A stretch of 64,000 nt of DNA from Nemertoderma westbladi (GCA_032718475.1 JAUCBJ010008796.1:33253-97252); one strand, 5' to 3'; positions 10,360 through 21,214 are shown, counted from the stretch's first letter. Notes: generated from the sequence alone by a model not told the origin. Made by a program: numbers and translations.

Positions 10360-12241
10360 TGCAAGGGAGTTACTGAAGGCCCTCGTGTCTTGCGAACCAT
10401 GAATTGACATGGTGCCGTGGTACCGTCTTGTCGGCCTGTTGCCGTACTGCCAGTCCTGTACACAGTAGGGGTGGTGACTTAGTGTGATCTGTGGTTTATG
10501 TGGTTTATTTGGTAGGTCTATGTTTGGTATGTATGAGTTGACCAGACTCTGTACTGTCTCTGATTGGTTGCCAAAACGTGTTTTTTCCCAGGGTAGCACT
10601 ATTGGAATGGAGGTGTTGCATCGGAATGGACAGGTTCTGATGATTCTGTTGGTACTACTATTGGAATGGAGGTGGCACCCGGAATATCGGCTGCAAGGAG
10701 GGGTTGGTGTTGTAGTGTGGTCCGAGTGAATGATACTCTGGAATCTGTGGTTTGTGTGTGTACGTGGTATACGTGAGTGTATGTATGGCCACTGCGAGTG
10801 GGTATGGGAACCCTTACCGGTTGGTTCAGTCGCCGCTGGTTATTAGTAGGACAATATTTTACTGCGCCCCAGCATACTTTGTGCACACAAAGTTATTTTA
10901 CCCTGTCGGTAAAATAAGGTACTCTAGACTCTTTATCAGTCTATACAATTTTGTCCCCTCTGATTTTGTCACCGATTTTGTCCTCCCCGATTATGTCCTC
11001 TGTGTGTGCGTGGTATGCGTCAGATTGGTGTTTACCTTTTGTGTACTTGATTATCGAACATCTGTTGAGTACACGTGTACAGTGACTGGTAAGTGGTTAC
11101 TTGTTCCTAGCTTTCGAGCTAGTCAGTATTGTTTGCGGAACCGACTTCCCCTCAATACTGCCGGCGAGGCGGGTGAAAACGTGTCAAAATTCCAATGTGG
11201 GTAGCGCAAGCCCGCTTGGGACAAGACCGTCGGTTTGGCTCAAGGGCGACCTTGATGCTCGATCGCTATCGACTGGTCCACCCGCCGGTTGACTCTCTGA
11301 GTTGGCTCAATGTACAGTCAGGCCACAGCAAGTTGACAGTAGCCGACCATCTGGCTACACCGACGAGTTGTGCCGGTGTGATCGGGGGATTGAAAAGTGA
11401 ACCCGGGAAGCATCGGGCTACCCTCCGGCCCGGTCTGATAAAAACATCAGTCGGACTGGCCCCAAGGGTGGTGGGACAGCGTCCGCCTCATGGGTGCGCC
11501 TCGGAGTCATCAGAGAGGAGCCCAGAAGGACGCAAGCGATAATCTTTGAGACGCAACAACTCAATCGCCCAGTTGGTCGTTTATGTTTACTGGAAAGAGA
11601 CAGAGAACTCTCTGGAAACTATGGAAGACAAGACACTCTTCCCTCGACCACCTCCCTAATTCCTCAAACATCTAGGGACTCCCAAACGTGATACGTCTGG
11701 AGTGGGTGTATGACTATGTTATTTATCTATTTTATTACATTTTATATGCGAACTTTATTATGTACTTTATTATAATCGTTTTTATTCAATTTTATTTAGT
11801 GGAATGTTATTTTAGGGATTATTTGGTAGATTAGTGCAATATATTAGTGTTTATTACGTACATAATCACTTATAATATATATTTAGTGCGACGGCGGGAA
11901 ATAATTATTTTTTCTCTTCCCTTACTGTCCGTATCATATTATAAATACGTGACTACAGTAAGATGAAATGTCCGTACTTCTTAAAGTACAATAAAGCCAC
12001 TACTATATTTAAGTATTATTGGTAGGCAGAGTATTAGGAATGCAAAGTTCAGATCCTCGTGTCTCGGCTAAACCAAGCTCTGGGTAGACCTTGGAAACGA
12101 CTTGCCTCTTCACACTGACATTGCTTCGTGCGATATTGCTCTTCTACCTTATAACAAATAATACATATAGTAGCGTGATGTCCCTCTAACAGTAGCGTAA
12201 ATCGCAAATAAATCTGTTAAACTTTTTGACCATCTGTAATT

Positions 12242-12510
12242 CTAGTCGATTAAGATATCGTGGCACCCACCGATATACTTGAAAGACAAATCCTAGAATC
12301 AGTGGTTAACGTCCCCAGACAAGTTCTGGAATAAATTGGTGCCCATCCTAAATATTAATTTAATATTTATTAAAATCTGTAAAATCCCGATCCTTTAAAA
12401 TTTTTAGTCAATTAAGATATCGCGCAGTATTTACCGATATTCTTAGAAGGACTATTTTATAGAATTAAGGATCCTAAGTCCCCAGATATGCTCTGGAATA
12501 AAATTTGTGT
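12242..12510 (+). repeat. Two diverged hairpin-AATAAA modules
   Basis: Copies at about 12242-12345 and 12403-12510 share AGTC(G/A)ATTAAGATATCG, a CCGATAT segment and then GTCCCCAGA-5 nt-TCTGGAATAAA. The CCAGA/TCTGG stem is identical in both, while the loops differ (CAAGT and TATGC). AATAAA follows the stem directly. Confidence 0.65.
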
Positions 12511-13130
12511 CAATTTAACATCAAATAATAAAATTCACGGGAATAAATTTAAATTCATATTCAAATGAATTTCATAAATTGTCATTTTGCGCAATTTATA
12601 ACATTCCCAAAATTCCAGTAATTAATAGATCATGGGAGCGGAGATTCATATTGAGTGTACTAGAGTGCGAGAATCTCCAACATATAGTCAATAGCCGATA
12701 AAATTTATAAAATCATGCATAAAGAGGATATTGACAATTAAAGAATTACTATTAAATAACATCCCAGATCTGTATGCATGAGAATTCCCCTAATTCTACC
12801 GCTAGTTTTCCATAATGTCACCATGGCAACACCCACGCTAGAATTAGAAGCAAGTTAAAGGAACAATAAAAAGCTTACCCCATTGCGTAGCATAAGAGTA
12901 TACATAACGCACTATTAGTATCCAAGGATACATAGTAATAACGTGACATTCTGGAAGACACTGACTAACGGACAAATGGCATGCATGTGTGCAGTAAGCA
13001 ATGATTGTATGGAATTTGTGCGTTTATAGGTGAATGTTACTACTAAAGTGTGTTTACAGTAGCTAATCGCAATTGTAAAGTAGCCCTAACTCTACCGAGA
13101 TAACCTCAAGTGGATTCAAGCCTTGGGGAC

Positions 13131-13273
13131 GGACAGTGGTGGGACTTGTGCCGGTTATCGTTGTCGTGCTGTTGCTACATGTTGGCATAAACACTGCGAC
13201 AACGGTACATCGGCGCTGAGAAACCCACTGTCCGGGGGCAAAGCCTAGTAGGCAGCGACGCCCGCTTGCCTAA
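13131..13273 (+). promoter_or_regulatory. Structured RNA element immediately upstream of the second ORF
   Basis: Nested complementary arms are visible: GGACAGTGG (13131-13139) with CCACTGTCC (13225-13233), enclosing CGTTGTCG (13159-13166) with CGACAACG (13197-13204). A separate hairpin TAGGCAGCG...CGCTTGCCTA lies at 13249-13273. The ATG of the second ORF follows 43 nt later. The pairing is seen; a role in translation initiation or splicing is inference. Confidence 0.5.
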
Positions 13274-13315
13274 AATATTAACTCATATTGATATTAATAA
13301 ACTCAGATAACAGAT

Positions 13316-16300
13316 ATGACGGAATTGATAGAAGATGACCTTGGTATCAGGGAGCGATATACTCTACCTTTACAAGCGTTTGTGGATAGCTTGATACGCG
13401 GTGAAGCCGATCCGACTATTACGGAGGACGATGGTCGTTATATCGAACCGCCGATGTCCCAGGAACAACTTACGCGTGAATTGGACTATAGAAAATTCAC
13501 CGCTCGCTATACGAATCGTAATGGTACGTATATGGACTTCTTAACTACCGGCCATCCTACCGATTTAAATGATACGGAAGATGTAGACACCGAAAGGGAA
13601 ATGGTTTTATTTAAATATCATGCCCAGCGGAATCGTAATGATAAACCGAGAATAGAACACGAGAACTCTATTCGCAACCTACTCGACAGAGAAAACGTTG
13701 AAGAACCCGATAAGCGCCTCAACTTCAACGACTACTTGGAATTTTTGAGAGAAACCTATCTCAATATTGCCAGTCAACAGAACCTAGAGACTCGATATCC
13801 TCAAGGTATACATCACGATCCCATAGTAGAACTCAAACGACTCTATTTCACCATGATGTATCTTACCGCAGATCGTCCACTGCCTGTTGTCCCGGACAGC
13901 TTTGAACAAATGGAAGAGTATTGCAAAACTGGAGAACGATCACCAGCGTTTCCTCTGCAGGACGTACGTCTTTGGTATTATTGTGACTCATGTCCTAGAC
14001 CTAACCAGCAAACGGAAAGACATAAACATCCGCGGAGACGTTGTGCTAAACACAGTTTTACGCGTTATACTTACGGGAGTTTCGAGCGAAACCTGTTCGA
14101 CGTATCACCTACGATCGCCCGTCTAAAACGATCGCTAAATAAACCTATGATCAGAGTTCCGGAATACTCGGTCAGGCCTCCCCATTTCCCCGTGAGACCT
14201 CAAACTCTTGATCCTAACAGTATCACTGATCCTCCCGAGTTATACTCACTGTTCAAAGATTTGGTGTTACCCGAGCAGTTAATCGGTGGTGTTCCAGCGG
14301 TAGGTTCGTTAGATATTCGACCATCCTATTTAACCGGATTGGGACGCGGGCATCTAACATCGCCATTTAATCCTTACAATCGACCAGGATTAACTCCGAT
14401 ACAACCTGCCACGGAAATCGAGGAGAGTGTCATCAGAAACGCTTTAGACGCCATCCGACAGAAAATCGGAAAGGGAACCCAGGATTTTCTAGAGAAACGT
14501 AAATTACAGCAGCAGGTCCAATCGGTGAAAGAGTTAGCCTTGCCGCAGTTTGATAGAGAAATCCAAAACCTCGAAGAGGACATCGAGCTTGGACATACGT
14601 ATTCTCTACAGGAGTTTCTAGAAGAACGCTTACAGAAACAAGCGGAGGAAAATCAACTAGAGGAGAAACATACGGAAATGGATGAGAGAGAGGAAGCCGC
14701 TTTAGCCCAACCCGAAGCTCAGATACTCATAACCGATCTCTACTCTAAAACCGTCCGTCATCCCTCGATGGTTCCGCATTTCGGAGACAAACTTTTCGCA
14801 AAGATACAACCTCAACCGGTTGATATCGGCATAAGGTCGCAAAATCTTATCGCTGACGCTCCTATGTTACAGCGTCCGCCAATCGAGGCCGCTCGAGTTG
14901 ACGGTATACTCGTTGAACCTCCGGACAATCGAGCGGATCTTGTCCGTCGTATGGTACACGATGTCAACATACGCGCTAGACCTTTACAGAACTCTTTTTA
15001 TGGAATTAAAGATCACCCTTATTACGTTAATCTGACTCAATATTATATGGTAAAACCAGAAGATCCGACGCATAATTTAAAGTTTCTACCACTAATAAAT
15101 CCTCTGGACATTGTCGAACTCGAACAATTGCAAAAACATCTGGATCAGTTAGTAAAGGTAAACTCATTTCGAAAACCATATAACGTTTCTCGAATAGAGA
15201 AGGATACAGAACCTCCTTATAATCTCGATGGATTTATTAAAACTCGATTAGTCCATTGGAATCTAGACGTAATATTCGAGGAGGAGAAAATACAAAGATA
15301 TGGAAATGTGGAGACGTATACCACTCGATACATGAAGTATAGTGATCTCCCTGACGCTAATCAATGCGCCACCTTGTGGCATCCAGTAGGGATGACCCTC
15401 GAGAACGCCACCAAAGAGTGGAATGAAACTCTTAATATCATTGAGATGTATGGCGTTGTTACTTACGATAACGAAGGTAGCATTCCAATCGGAGAATTAG
15501 GAACTACGCGCATGATACACATACGCGGATTAGCTGGTTCCACTCACGTGTTTACGCGAGCGTGTTCCGACGTGGTCGATTATTCCTTTGAAACTCTCAC
15601 CGAAACGCAAAAGAATCTCCGACATGGACAATTCGAACTCGCGCAGCGTTACGTCATTGACACCGAACGCAAACCGGCCATGGGTATCGATGGATCGATG
15701 TTACCCCAGCCCGTTCTCGAGATGTTATTCAACGAAAGAATCATTAAAATCGGCTCAGCTGTTTACGGGGATCTCCAAAACGACTTTCGGAATATGGAAA
15801 ATATCCCCTATCCTTTCGTGGATACTCAGCTGATAGCTCCTTGGGCCGAAGGCCGAGGTTTCTTTCGCACCATGTATGCTAATGCGTCTAGCAACGTTAC
15901 AAAGGTGCAACGAACTTCCATCGGACATCTTGCCTTTCAGGAATACGGATGTAATTTCAAGGTCGGAAATCCCATCAACTATCAACAAGTATACGGAGAC
16001 CATTATTCTCGATTATACTTTGACGGACCGTTGACCGCACCTGGCGCCGTGTATAGCTTCATGAGTGTTCCACTCCGTCCCTCCTTAGCTATCTACACGA
16101 TCTTCGAAAACACCGCACTTTCCGGTTGGCTAGCCGATGTGTGCAGTCGTACTATACGCGCCCATCCATTAATCCTTGGGACCAAACTCGCTAAGCTAGA
16201 TGAACATAATAAATTCATCCGCTTTGAATGTTTCCGACGGTTTTTAACCCCGTTTCGCAACGTGGATAGCCAATTCAAAGACCGCGCTTTGACCAAGCTC

Positions 16301-17569
16301 AGCTTAAGAGACTCGGCTGCGGAGAAGTTAGATAGCGCTGGATTTGCTATTTTCAAAGACGTTTGTATAATAAACCTGCACTCCTCGGTTATCCAAAGAC
16401 CTCGGATCCCCACAGGTTATTCTGTCGTGGAAATTCAGACGGTAGGTCCACTTGAGGAGACGGCCATGCCTACCTCAACTATACAAGGGGAAGACGAACC
16501 CATATGTTTAGAATCTGAAGAGATTCAGCCCCCCACGTCTCGGAGTAGCGATAGCGACTACATATTGGAATGGTATCAAGGTCCACAGTGTCTTACTGCG
16601 TATGATTATCGCCATGCCAATTATGTTTCTCGACAACGTTGTCGGCTGTGCGCATCGAGAGACCATATTACGTCTATGGACACCAACGATCTCTGTTCCT
16701 ATTTCCACGAGCAACCGTCGATGGAAATCTATTGTGCATATTGTCGGCTTAATAATTTGCATATTTTTGCTGTCTGCCCCCAATTTATGACTCAATGCCA
16801 TCATTGTCAATTAAAAGGACACGCCAGCTTTGATTGTCCATTTAATCATGATTTAGAGAGCGTAGATGAAATGATTGTACTACGTTATATCAGAGCTTGG
16901 GAAGCGAACGCTGATTTACATTGTGATTCACGCCATCGCTATTACCCTGGACGCGCTTACGAAGGAGTTTATGCGTTCCATCCTTATTTGTTTGCCTCCG
17001 TCGAGCAGAAATCACGCCTATCAAGTTATGAACTACTGAAGCGCGTTGGAGAATGTATTTCAACCAAATATGTACGCAAATTTCTCAGGAGCATTAATCC
17101 GAGTGACATCAATTCTTACAACTTAATAAACTTTATCCGTCAAGATCCGGACTATGGAGACTTATTTGTCAACTCATACCCCGAGTTACAGGAAGTGTAT
17201 CGACGGCCTTACGAGTATCGAGCCCGCGAACGCGAGTTGGAAAGAACCATTAAACCAAGGAAGTTTCTAACTACCTATGGTCCACCCACGGCCCTCGTTC
17301 AGACCACTCGTAAAGGACCCGTAAGAGCGGCTGTCTTGAAACGAGCTCTCAAAGCCGTTAGACCCCTCTCCCCGGACGTTGATGTCAATCGACCCGGTAC
17401 TTCGACCGGCGGATATACCGATCGTAATCCCATACCTTCTGATGCAATCATATTGCACCCTTCACCCAGGAGTTATAGCCCTCCTTGTAAAGTGGCTCGC
17501 CCCAAAGAGAAAAGGACTCTTGCTAGCTTTAAAAAACTGCGTAAACGCCGTCCGCGCAAGAAAGACTAA
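13316..17569 (+). CDS. Second ORF of BEL/Pao element: zinc-binding protein with DEDD 3'-5' exonuclease-like domain
   Basis: A 1417-codon intact frame starting with ATG, not part of standard BEL/Pao polyproteins. Seen by residue: a CX2C-X16-CX2H zinc motif (C223, C226, C243, H246); a Gln/Glu-rich helical stretch about 385-460; D718-N-E720 in a YDNEG context; an IIKIGSAVYGDLQNDF motif with D819; FVDTQ with D836; and C-terminal zinc motifs beginning at C1109, C1140 (CX2CX5HX4C) and C1161 (CX2CX4HX4C, a classical knuckle). A basic tail ends the protein. Known: RNase D/WRN-type exonucleases show DxE (Exo I), then (K)xG..x.D (Exo II) with a following vDT, then YAxxD (Exo III). Here the Exo III position appears to read YSFMS, with Ser for Asp, so activity is uncertain. 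No signal peptide or membrane segment was seen, which argues against an envelope. A homologous ORF lies in the second BEL copy at 30057-31660. The zinc motifs suggest nucleic-acid binding. Confidence 0.6.
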   Translation: MTELIEDDLGIRERYTLPLQAFVDSLIRGEADPTITEDDGRYIEPPMSQEQLTRELDYRKFTARYTNRNGTYMDFLTTGHPTDLNDTEDVDTEREMVLFKYHAQRNRNDKPRIEHENSIRNLLDRENVEEPDKRLNFNDYLEFLRETYLNIASQQNLETRYPQGIHHDPIVELKRLYFTMMYLTADRPLPVVPDSFEQMEEYCKTGERSPAFPLQDVRLWYYCDSCPRPNQQTERHKHPRRRCAKHSFTRYTYGSFERNLFDVSPTIARLKRSLNKPMIRVPEYSVRPPHFPVRPQTLDPNSITDPPELYSLFKDLVLPEQLIGGVPAVGSLDIRPSYLTGLGRGHLTSPFNPYNRPGLTPIQPATEIEESVIRNALDAIRQKIGKGTQDFLEKRKLQQQVQSVKELALPQFDREIQNLEEDIELGHTYSLQEFLEERLQKQAEENQLEEKHTEMDEREEAALAQPEAQILITDLYSKTVRHPSMVPHFGDKLFAKIQPQPVDIGIRSQNLIADAPMLQRPPIEAARVDGILVEPPDNRADLVRRMVHDVNIRARPLQNSFYGIKDHPYYVNLTQYYMVKPEDPTHNLKFLPLINPLDIVELEQLQKHLDQLVKVNSFRKPYNVSRIEKDTEPPYNLDGFIKTRLVHWNLDVIFEEEKIQRYGNVETYTTRYMKYSDLPDANQCATLWHPVGMTLENATKEWNETLNIIEMYGVVTYDNEGSIPIGELGTTRMIHIRGLAGSTHVFTRACSDVVDYSFETLTETQKNLRHGQFELAQRYVIDTERKPAMGIDGSMLPQPVLEMLFNERIIKIGSAVYGDLQNDFRNMENIPYPFVDTQLIAPWAEGRGFFRTMYANASSNVTKVQRTSIGHLAFQEYGCNFKVGNPINYQQVYGDHYSRLYFDGPLTAPGAVYSFMSVPLRPSLAIYTIFENTALSGWLADVCSRTIRAHPLILGTKLAKLDEHNKFIRFECFRRFLTPFRNVDSQFKDRALTKLSLRDSAAEKLDSAGFAIFKDVCIINLHSSVIQRPRIPTGYSVVEIQTVGPLEETAMPTSTIQGEDEPICLESEEIQPPTSRSSDSDYILEWYQGPQCLTAYDYRHANYVSRQRCRLCASRDHITSMDTNDLCSYFHEQPSMEIYCAYCRLNNLHIFAVCPQFMTQCHHCQLKGHASFDCPFNHDLESVDEMIVLRYIRAWEANADLHCDSRHRYYPGRAYEGVYAFHPYLFASVEQKSRLSSYELLKRVGECISTKYVRKFLRSINPSDINSYNLINFIRQDPDYGDLFVNSYPELQEVYRRPYEYRARERELERTIKPRKFLTTYGPPTALVQTTRKGPVRAAVLKRALKAVRPLSPDVDVNRPGTSTGGYTDRNPIPSDAIILHPSPRSYSPPCKVARPKEKRTLASFKKLRKRRPRKKD

Positions 17570-18564
17570 CTGTTTAGAGTATTTTTATATTTTAGAAACT
17601 GTGATTTTGTATATTTTATAGACTTAAATCCCATTTTCTGGGAGCGGTGTAAAAGCTTTTGTGGGATAACTGATTCGTTTGCCTTGCTGGCCAGTTCCCC
17701 CCCGGTCGCTAGAATACTCTAAAAGGGATCTATAGGTAAAATAGTGCAAGCTACCAGCTTATTGGCTGATGTGCTGTACTGAGGTATCTGGGTTCCGTTT
17801 AATCGGCCAACCAGCTTAGAGAGGTTGCCTTAGCCCTGCTGTCCGTATCGGCCAATAGAATTTGAGTGGGCGTTGATTTCGACCTATCCCAGAGCTACTG
17901 AACTGAATTTTCCTATCTCACTGCTCATCCTCTGTGTTGGACGGGAGCTTCGGGGAATAAGGGTAGTTGGTATCCTCGTATAGGGATTCTAGTCTTATGA
18001 TTCTTCATATGATTCTGTTGTTGTGTTCCCATTTTTCGCCATAACACCGGCTTTTGGGAAGAACTCTAGTAAAACTGCTTAAATTATCGAAGGTATAAAC
18101 TGTTATCCTATCAACCTACCATCCTACCTACTAATCAATCAATCAACCTGATTCTGTTGCTAATCATATTGTTTGTACTGTTATTTACCGTCAGTTATTA
18201 ATTGTATCTATTTGTTGATGGAAATATTGCTCTTTGGAGAATACGGATAAATCACCCAAATTTCCCAATTTTCTTGATACACTACAGGTTAGAGAGACAG
18301 GCTATATATAACAATTGCGATTTATATTAATGTGGTGTGTATTGAATCTAATGTTATTTAGCAGACCCTACATGAGTCAATTGCTGCTCTCTTTATGTGT
18401 GATCAAATTTACTGACGGTCGGCAGAATAGTGTGCATGATTGTAATTGATAACAAAGTATTTCCTAAAGAATACGCTTTATACTTTAATCATAAGCAGTA
18501 TCGTTGCGTTTAGTATAAGTCCTAGTCCTGTTTAAATAGATAGAGCGCCACGTCCTAAAGGAAC
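17570..18564 (+). other. 3' region of the BEL/Pao element
   Basis: About 1 kb without an ORF of note. It holds short ATCAATCAATCAA-type runs (about 18140) and AT-rich sequence. No strong polypurine tract was found before the proposed LTR; the nearest purine-rich run is short (AAAGGAA, about 18557). Confidence 0.5.
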
Positions 18565-18858
18565 TGTTAATATTTCCCGAAAGCCAATAATATCTGTCAG
18601 AAATTAATTAATAACGATCAATCGAATAATACAGTAAGTTTACACTGCAACCTTACACTGCAATAATAAAATTTAAGCAGCCGAATTCAGCCTCCCGGGT
18701 GTAGATCCATCGGGTGAATGATCGCGCATGGGCTGTCTTCGGGTAATGTTTTGTTTAATAGCATAAAATATTGTCGTATGCTAAAGGTGTTTTAATTAAC
18801 TAGAAGACATATAAATTTTGGCAGGTTGAACTGCTAAAGGTCTTCAAAAGCGCGAACA
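18565..18858 (+). repeat. Putative 3' LTR (TGTTAA...GAACA)
   Basis: If the 30-bp repeat ending at 18858 marks the LTR end, the best TG start is TGTTAATATT at 18565, giving a 294-bp LTR with TG...CA termini and an AATAAAA signal near 18665. The left partner is outside the window, so the start is a guess. Only 18829-18858 is verified by repetition. Confidence 0.3.
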
Positions 18859-18951
18859 TTCTCCTCGACCCTTTTCATATTACCGTGTTTAGTACAGACC
18901 CTGATACATTCAGTACAAGATTGTTCTTTGATACAAATTCAGATACTGCCT

Positions 18952-19314
18952 CTAAGGTTGAAAACAATATAATATAAATTTACCTATTCTGACTATTGAA
19001 CCTGGTGGTGCTTCGATTAATTCCTTTTCTATATCATTCACACCCTTCTTAGTGTATGTTATCACTTTTGTAATAACACATTTGTGGACAATCTTGCAAA
19101 TGTCATTAAAATCAGGGGTTGGGGATAGTGGGTTAGATCCAATAACACGATCTAGTACACGTTTTATTGTACCGCTAATCCCATCGGCTGGACCATTGCC
19201 ATGTCCAGCTTCCATAAAAACCCACTGCATCTCGATTCTAGTTGTTTTACAATATTCTATAAAAAGTTTGAAAATTGAACGGTTCCTATACTGGGCTGAT
19301 GGGGAATCTGTCAC
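18952..19314 (-). pseudogene. Transposase-like fragment with GHGxGPADG motif
   Basis: A 120-codon minus-strand frame with WVFMEAGHGNGPADGISG followed by a KR-rich helix. A similar phrase (GKGPADGxGGxxKR) recurs in many uncharacterised transposon-derived animal proteins. The superfamily is not certain. Upstream coding sequence (higher coordinates) is cut off by the minisatellite at 19379-19600, so this is a C-terminal remnant. The start methionine may be internal. Confidence 0.4.
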
Positions 19315-19378
19315 TATAATAATGCTAGTGATACCAGGGGCCGGTTTTGGTGGACAAGGGTGGCCTCAGAATTGGGTT

Positions 19379-19600
19379 GATGGTTCAACTCAGGTTCAGA
19401 TGGATGGACAAGGTGACAGACACTCAGGTTCGGGTTCAGATGGATGGACAAGGTGACACTCAAGGTTCAGGTTAAGATGGAAGGACAAGGTGACACTCAG
19501 GTTCGGGTTCAGACGGACAGACAAGGTGACACTCAGGTTCGTGTTCAGATGGACAGACAAGGTGCGACACTCAGGTTCGTGTTCAGATGGGCAACTGAAC
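19379..19600. repeat. Minisatellite, about 36-bp unit, about 5-6 copies
   Basis: Units contain ACACTCAGGTTCGGGTTCAG followed by ATGGA(T/C)GGACAAGGTG. Copies differ by small substitutions and 1-bp indels. It adjoins the transposase-like fragment. Confidence 0.85.
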
Positions 19601-20078
19601 CCGGTTCTCCACTATATGTAATAATCATTGGATGTAAAGACAATCTCTCCTTTGAATAGTAGGCGGAATGAATCTCTGCCAGTCTTTGTGTTGAGTAGTT
19701 CTCACTCCAGTCCACCCTAAGTCTCGACGCTCGACGCTAACGCTCGACTATGCCCTATATTGATTTATACGCCGCATTACGTGATCTTTCAGGTCTGCCA
19801 GTTCTTCTAGTTTATTGTTCATAAATGATCATATACAATTATAGTAATTATAGTTATAGACCAATAATACATTAAATTAAATTTCGATCTAGATATAAAC
19901 ATAAACCCAATCCTATACAGTAATACAGTAGATACTTTACAATAACACAGTCCAATCCAAACGTGTATGTATATACTATACAGTAGTTAATATTGACAAA
20001 TTACAACCGAAATTGCCATCAAAAATCAAATTAACCCACAAACTCCCGGCGCGATAGATGACACAGAACCTGATAGAT

Positions 20079-20673
20079 GGGTATAACTTTTCGCCGTATC
20101 CGTATCCGTATGCATTTGCCGTATCCGTATGTACATACGCGTATGTGCCGTATGTAATGGATTCCTATGGAGAATAATCCGTATGTGATTTTAGAGATTA
20201 GGCATTGCGGACCAGTAAGAAGTGCACAACACACATGCAGACTGAAGACAGGTAGGCCTACTTAAAGCTAAGTGATTTAAAGAGTGTGGCTGCCGCTACC
20301 TTATGTCAGCGAGTGCAACTGGGTGCCAGTAATTAATCTAAGTCCAACCGGGCGGCCAGGTGTCAGTTTGTACAATAAAACAAGCGCTGTGGCGCATCCC
20401 GGGACTGAAGGACATCATCTGTCACTCATCCTGGACCTACAATGTTTAGTTGACGTAAGGTAGCCACACTCTTTAAATCACTTAGCTTTAAGTAGGCCTA
20501 CCTGTCTTCAGTCTGCATGTGTGTTGTGCACTTCTTACTGGTCCGCAATGCCTAATCTTTAAAATCACATACGGATTATTCTCCATAGGAATCCATTACA
20601 TACGCACATATCCGTATGTGCATACGGATACGGCAAATGCATACGGATACGGATATGGCGAAAAGTTATACCC
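20079..20673. mobile_element. Non-autonomous DNA element with about 215-bp terminal inverted repeats
   Basis: Left arm 20079-20294 and right arm 20459-20673 are near-perfect reverse complements starting GGGTATAACTTTTCGCC, around a 164-bp spacer. The flanks are CTGATAGAT (20070-20078) and TTGATAGAT (20674-20682), a 9-bp duplication with one mismatch. Long TIRs plus a 9-bp duplication fit a Mutator-like MITE. The arms contain repeated CCGTAT hexamers. No coding capacity. Confidence 0.75.
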
Positions 20674-21214
20674 TTGATAGATGACACCGAACTCCAGAAT
20701 ATCATTAAATTAATAGCTTAATATACATAATAAACCGTATTATACACAAATAGTAATAGTACACTGTTATTTACTATTACACCTTTCCGAACTCCTTCAT
20801 ACAATCATGCACAAACCCTCCAACATTGAAATTTAAGTAATCACTACCATAAAAAAAGTTTGTATATCAACACTGTTTTTGGATCATAACCTAGGAATAG
20901 CACGTGGTGTTCATCCTGAACTCCGCCTATTGCACAGTTGCAAACTCGACTTTCTCTTGCTAGTGGGACCATCTTCCTGTCCCTACACGTAACCAGTGTG
21001 ATGAGAGACGGAATCTGGTGCATGCCAACCGGTGTTTATTAATTATATTTGCACACCTATTAATAGACAAACTTGGGTTGATCTTTCTGTATTTTCGTAT
21101 TATCGTTTTGTCTTATTGGATGAGTTTACAATGTGTTTTATCAGCGAAAAATAGTTTTCTCTATTATGCGCACAATCTAAGCACGAATATAACTCTGTAG
21201 ATAAAGAAAAACCT

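Larger units (their letters stand above)
10360..13315 (+). other. 2.96-kb spacer between gag-pol and the second ORF
   Basis: No convincing gene. Small frames at 10484-11691 have no recognisable domain and conflict with one another. GC content falls after about 11700. The spacer holds two diverged modules with a hairpin followed by AATAAA (12242-12510) and a strongly base-paired stretch just before the second ORF (13131-13273). It could contain an intron, an internal promoter or an internal ribosome entry site. The sequence does not say which. Confidence 0.6.
1..18858 (+). mobile_element. Giant BEL/Pao-type LTR retrotransposon, about 18.8 kb, with an extra 1417-codon ORF
   Basis: Seen: one coding strand carries gag, CCHC knuckles, aspartic protease, RT (YMDD), RNase H and integrase with a C-terminal DUF5641-like tail. 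This is the domain order of BEL/Pao polyproteins. A long spacer and a second long ORF follow. The first 30 bases of the window recur exactly at 18829-18858, end in CA, and have different sequence after them in the two places. Inference: these are the 3' ends of the two LTRs, so the 5' LTR lies mostly outside the window and the element ends at 18858. BEL/Pao elements are usually well under 12 kb, so this one is unusually large. No clear tRNA primer-binding site (TGG...) follows position 30, which weakens the boundary assignment. Both long ORFs are free of stops, so the copy is young. Confidence 0.8.

Noticed and set aside
10752-11204. 150-codon ORF in the BEL spacer
   Set aside because: Low-complexity Val/Cys/Tyr-rich translation with no domain or support.
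13316-17569. Envelope protein
   Set aside because: No signal peptide, transmembrane segment or cleavage site seen; zinc and exonuclease-like motifs instead.
1-18858. 30-bp terminal repeat as a target-site duplication
   Set aside because: Retroviral-type integrases give 4-6 bp duplications; LTR ends explain it better.
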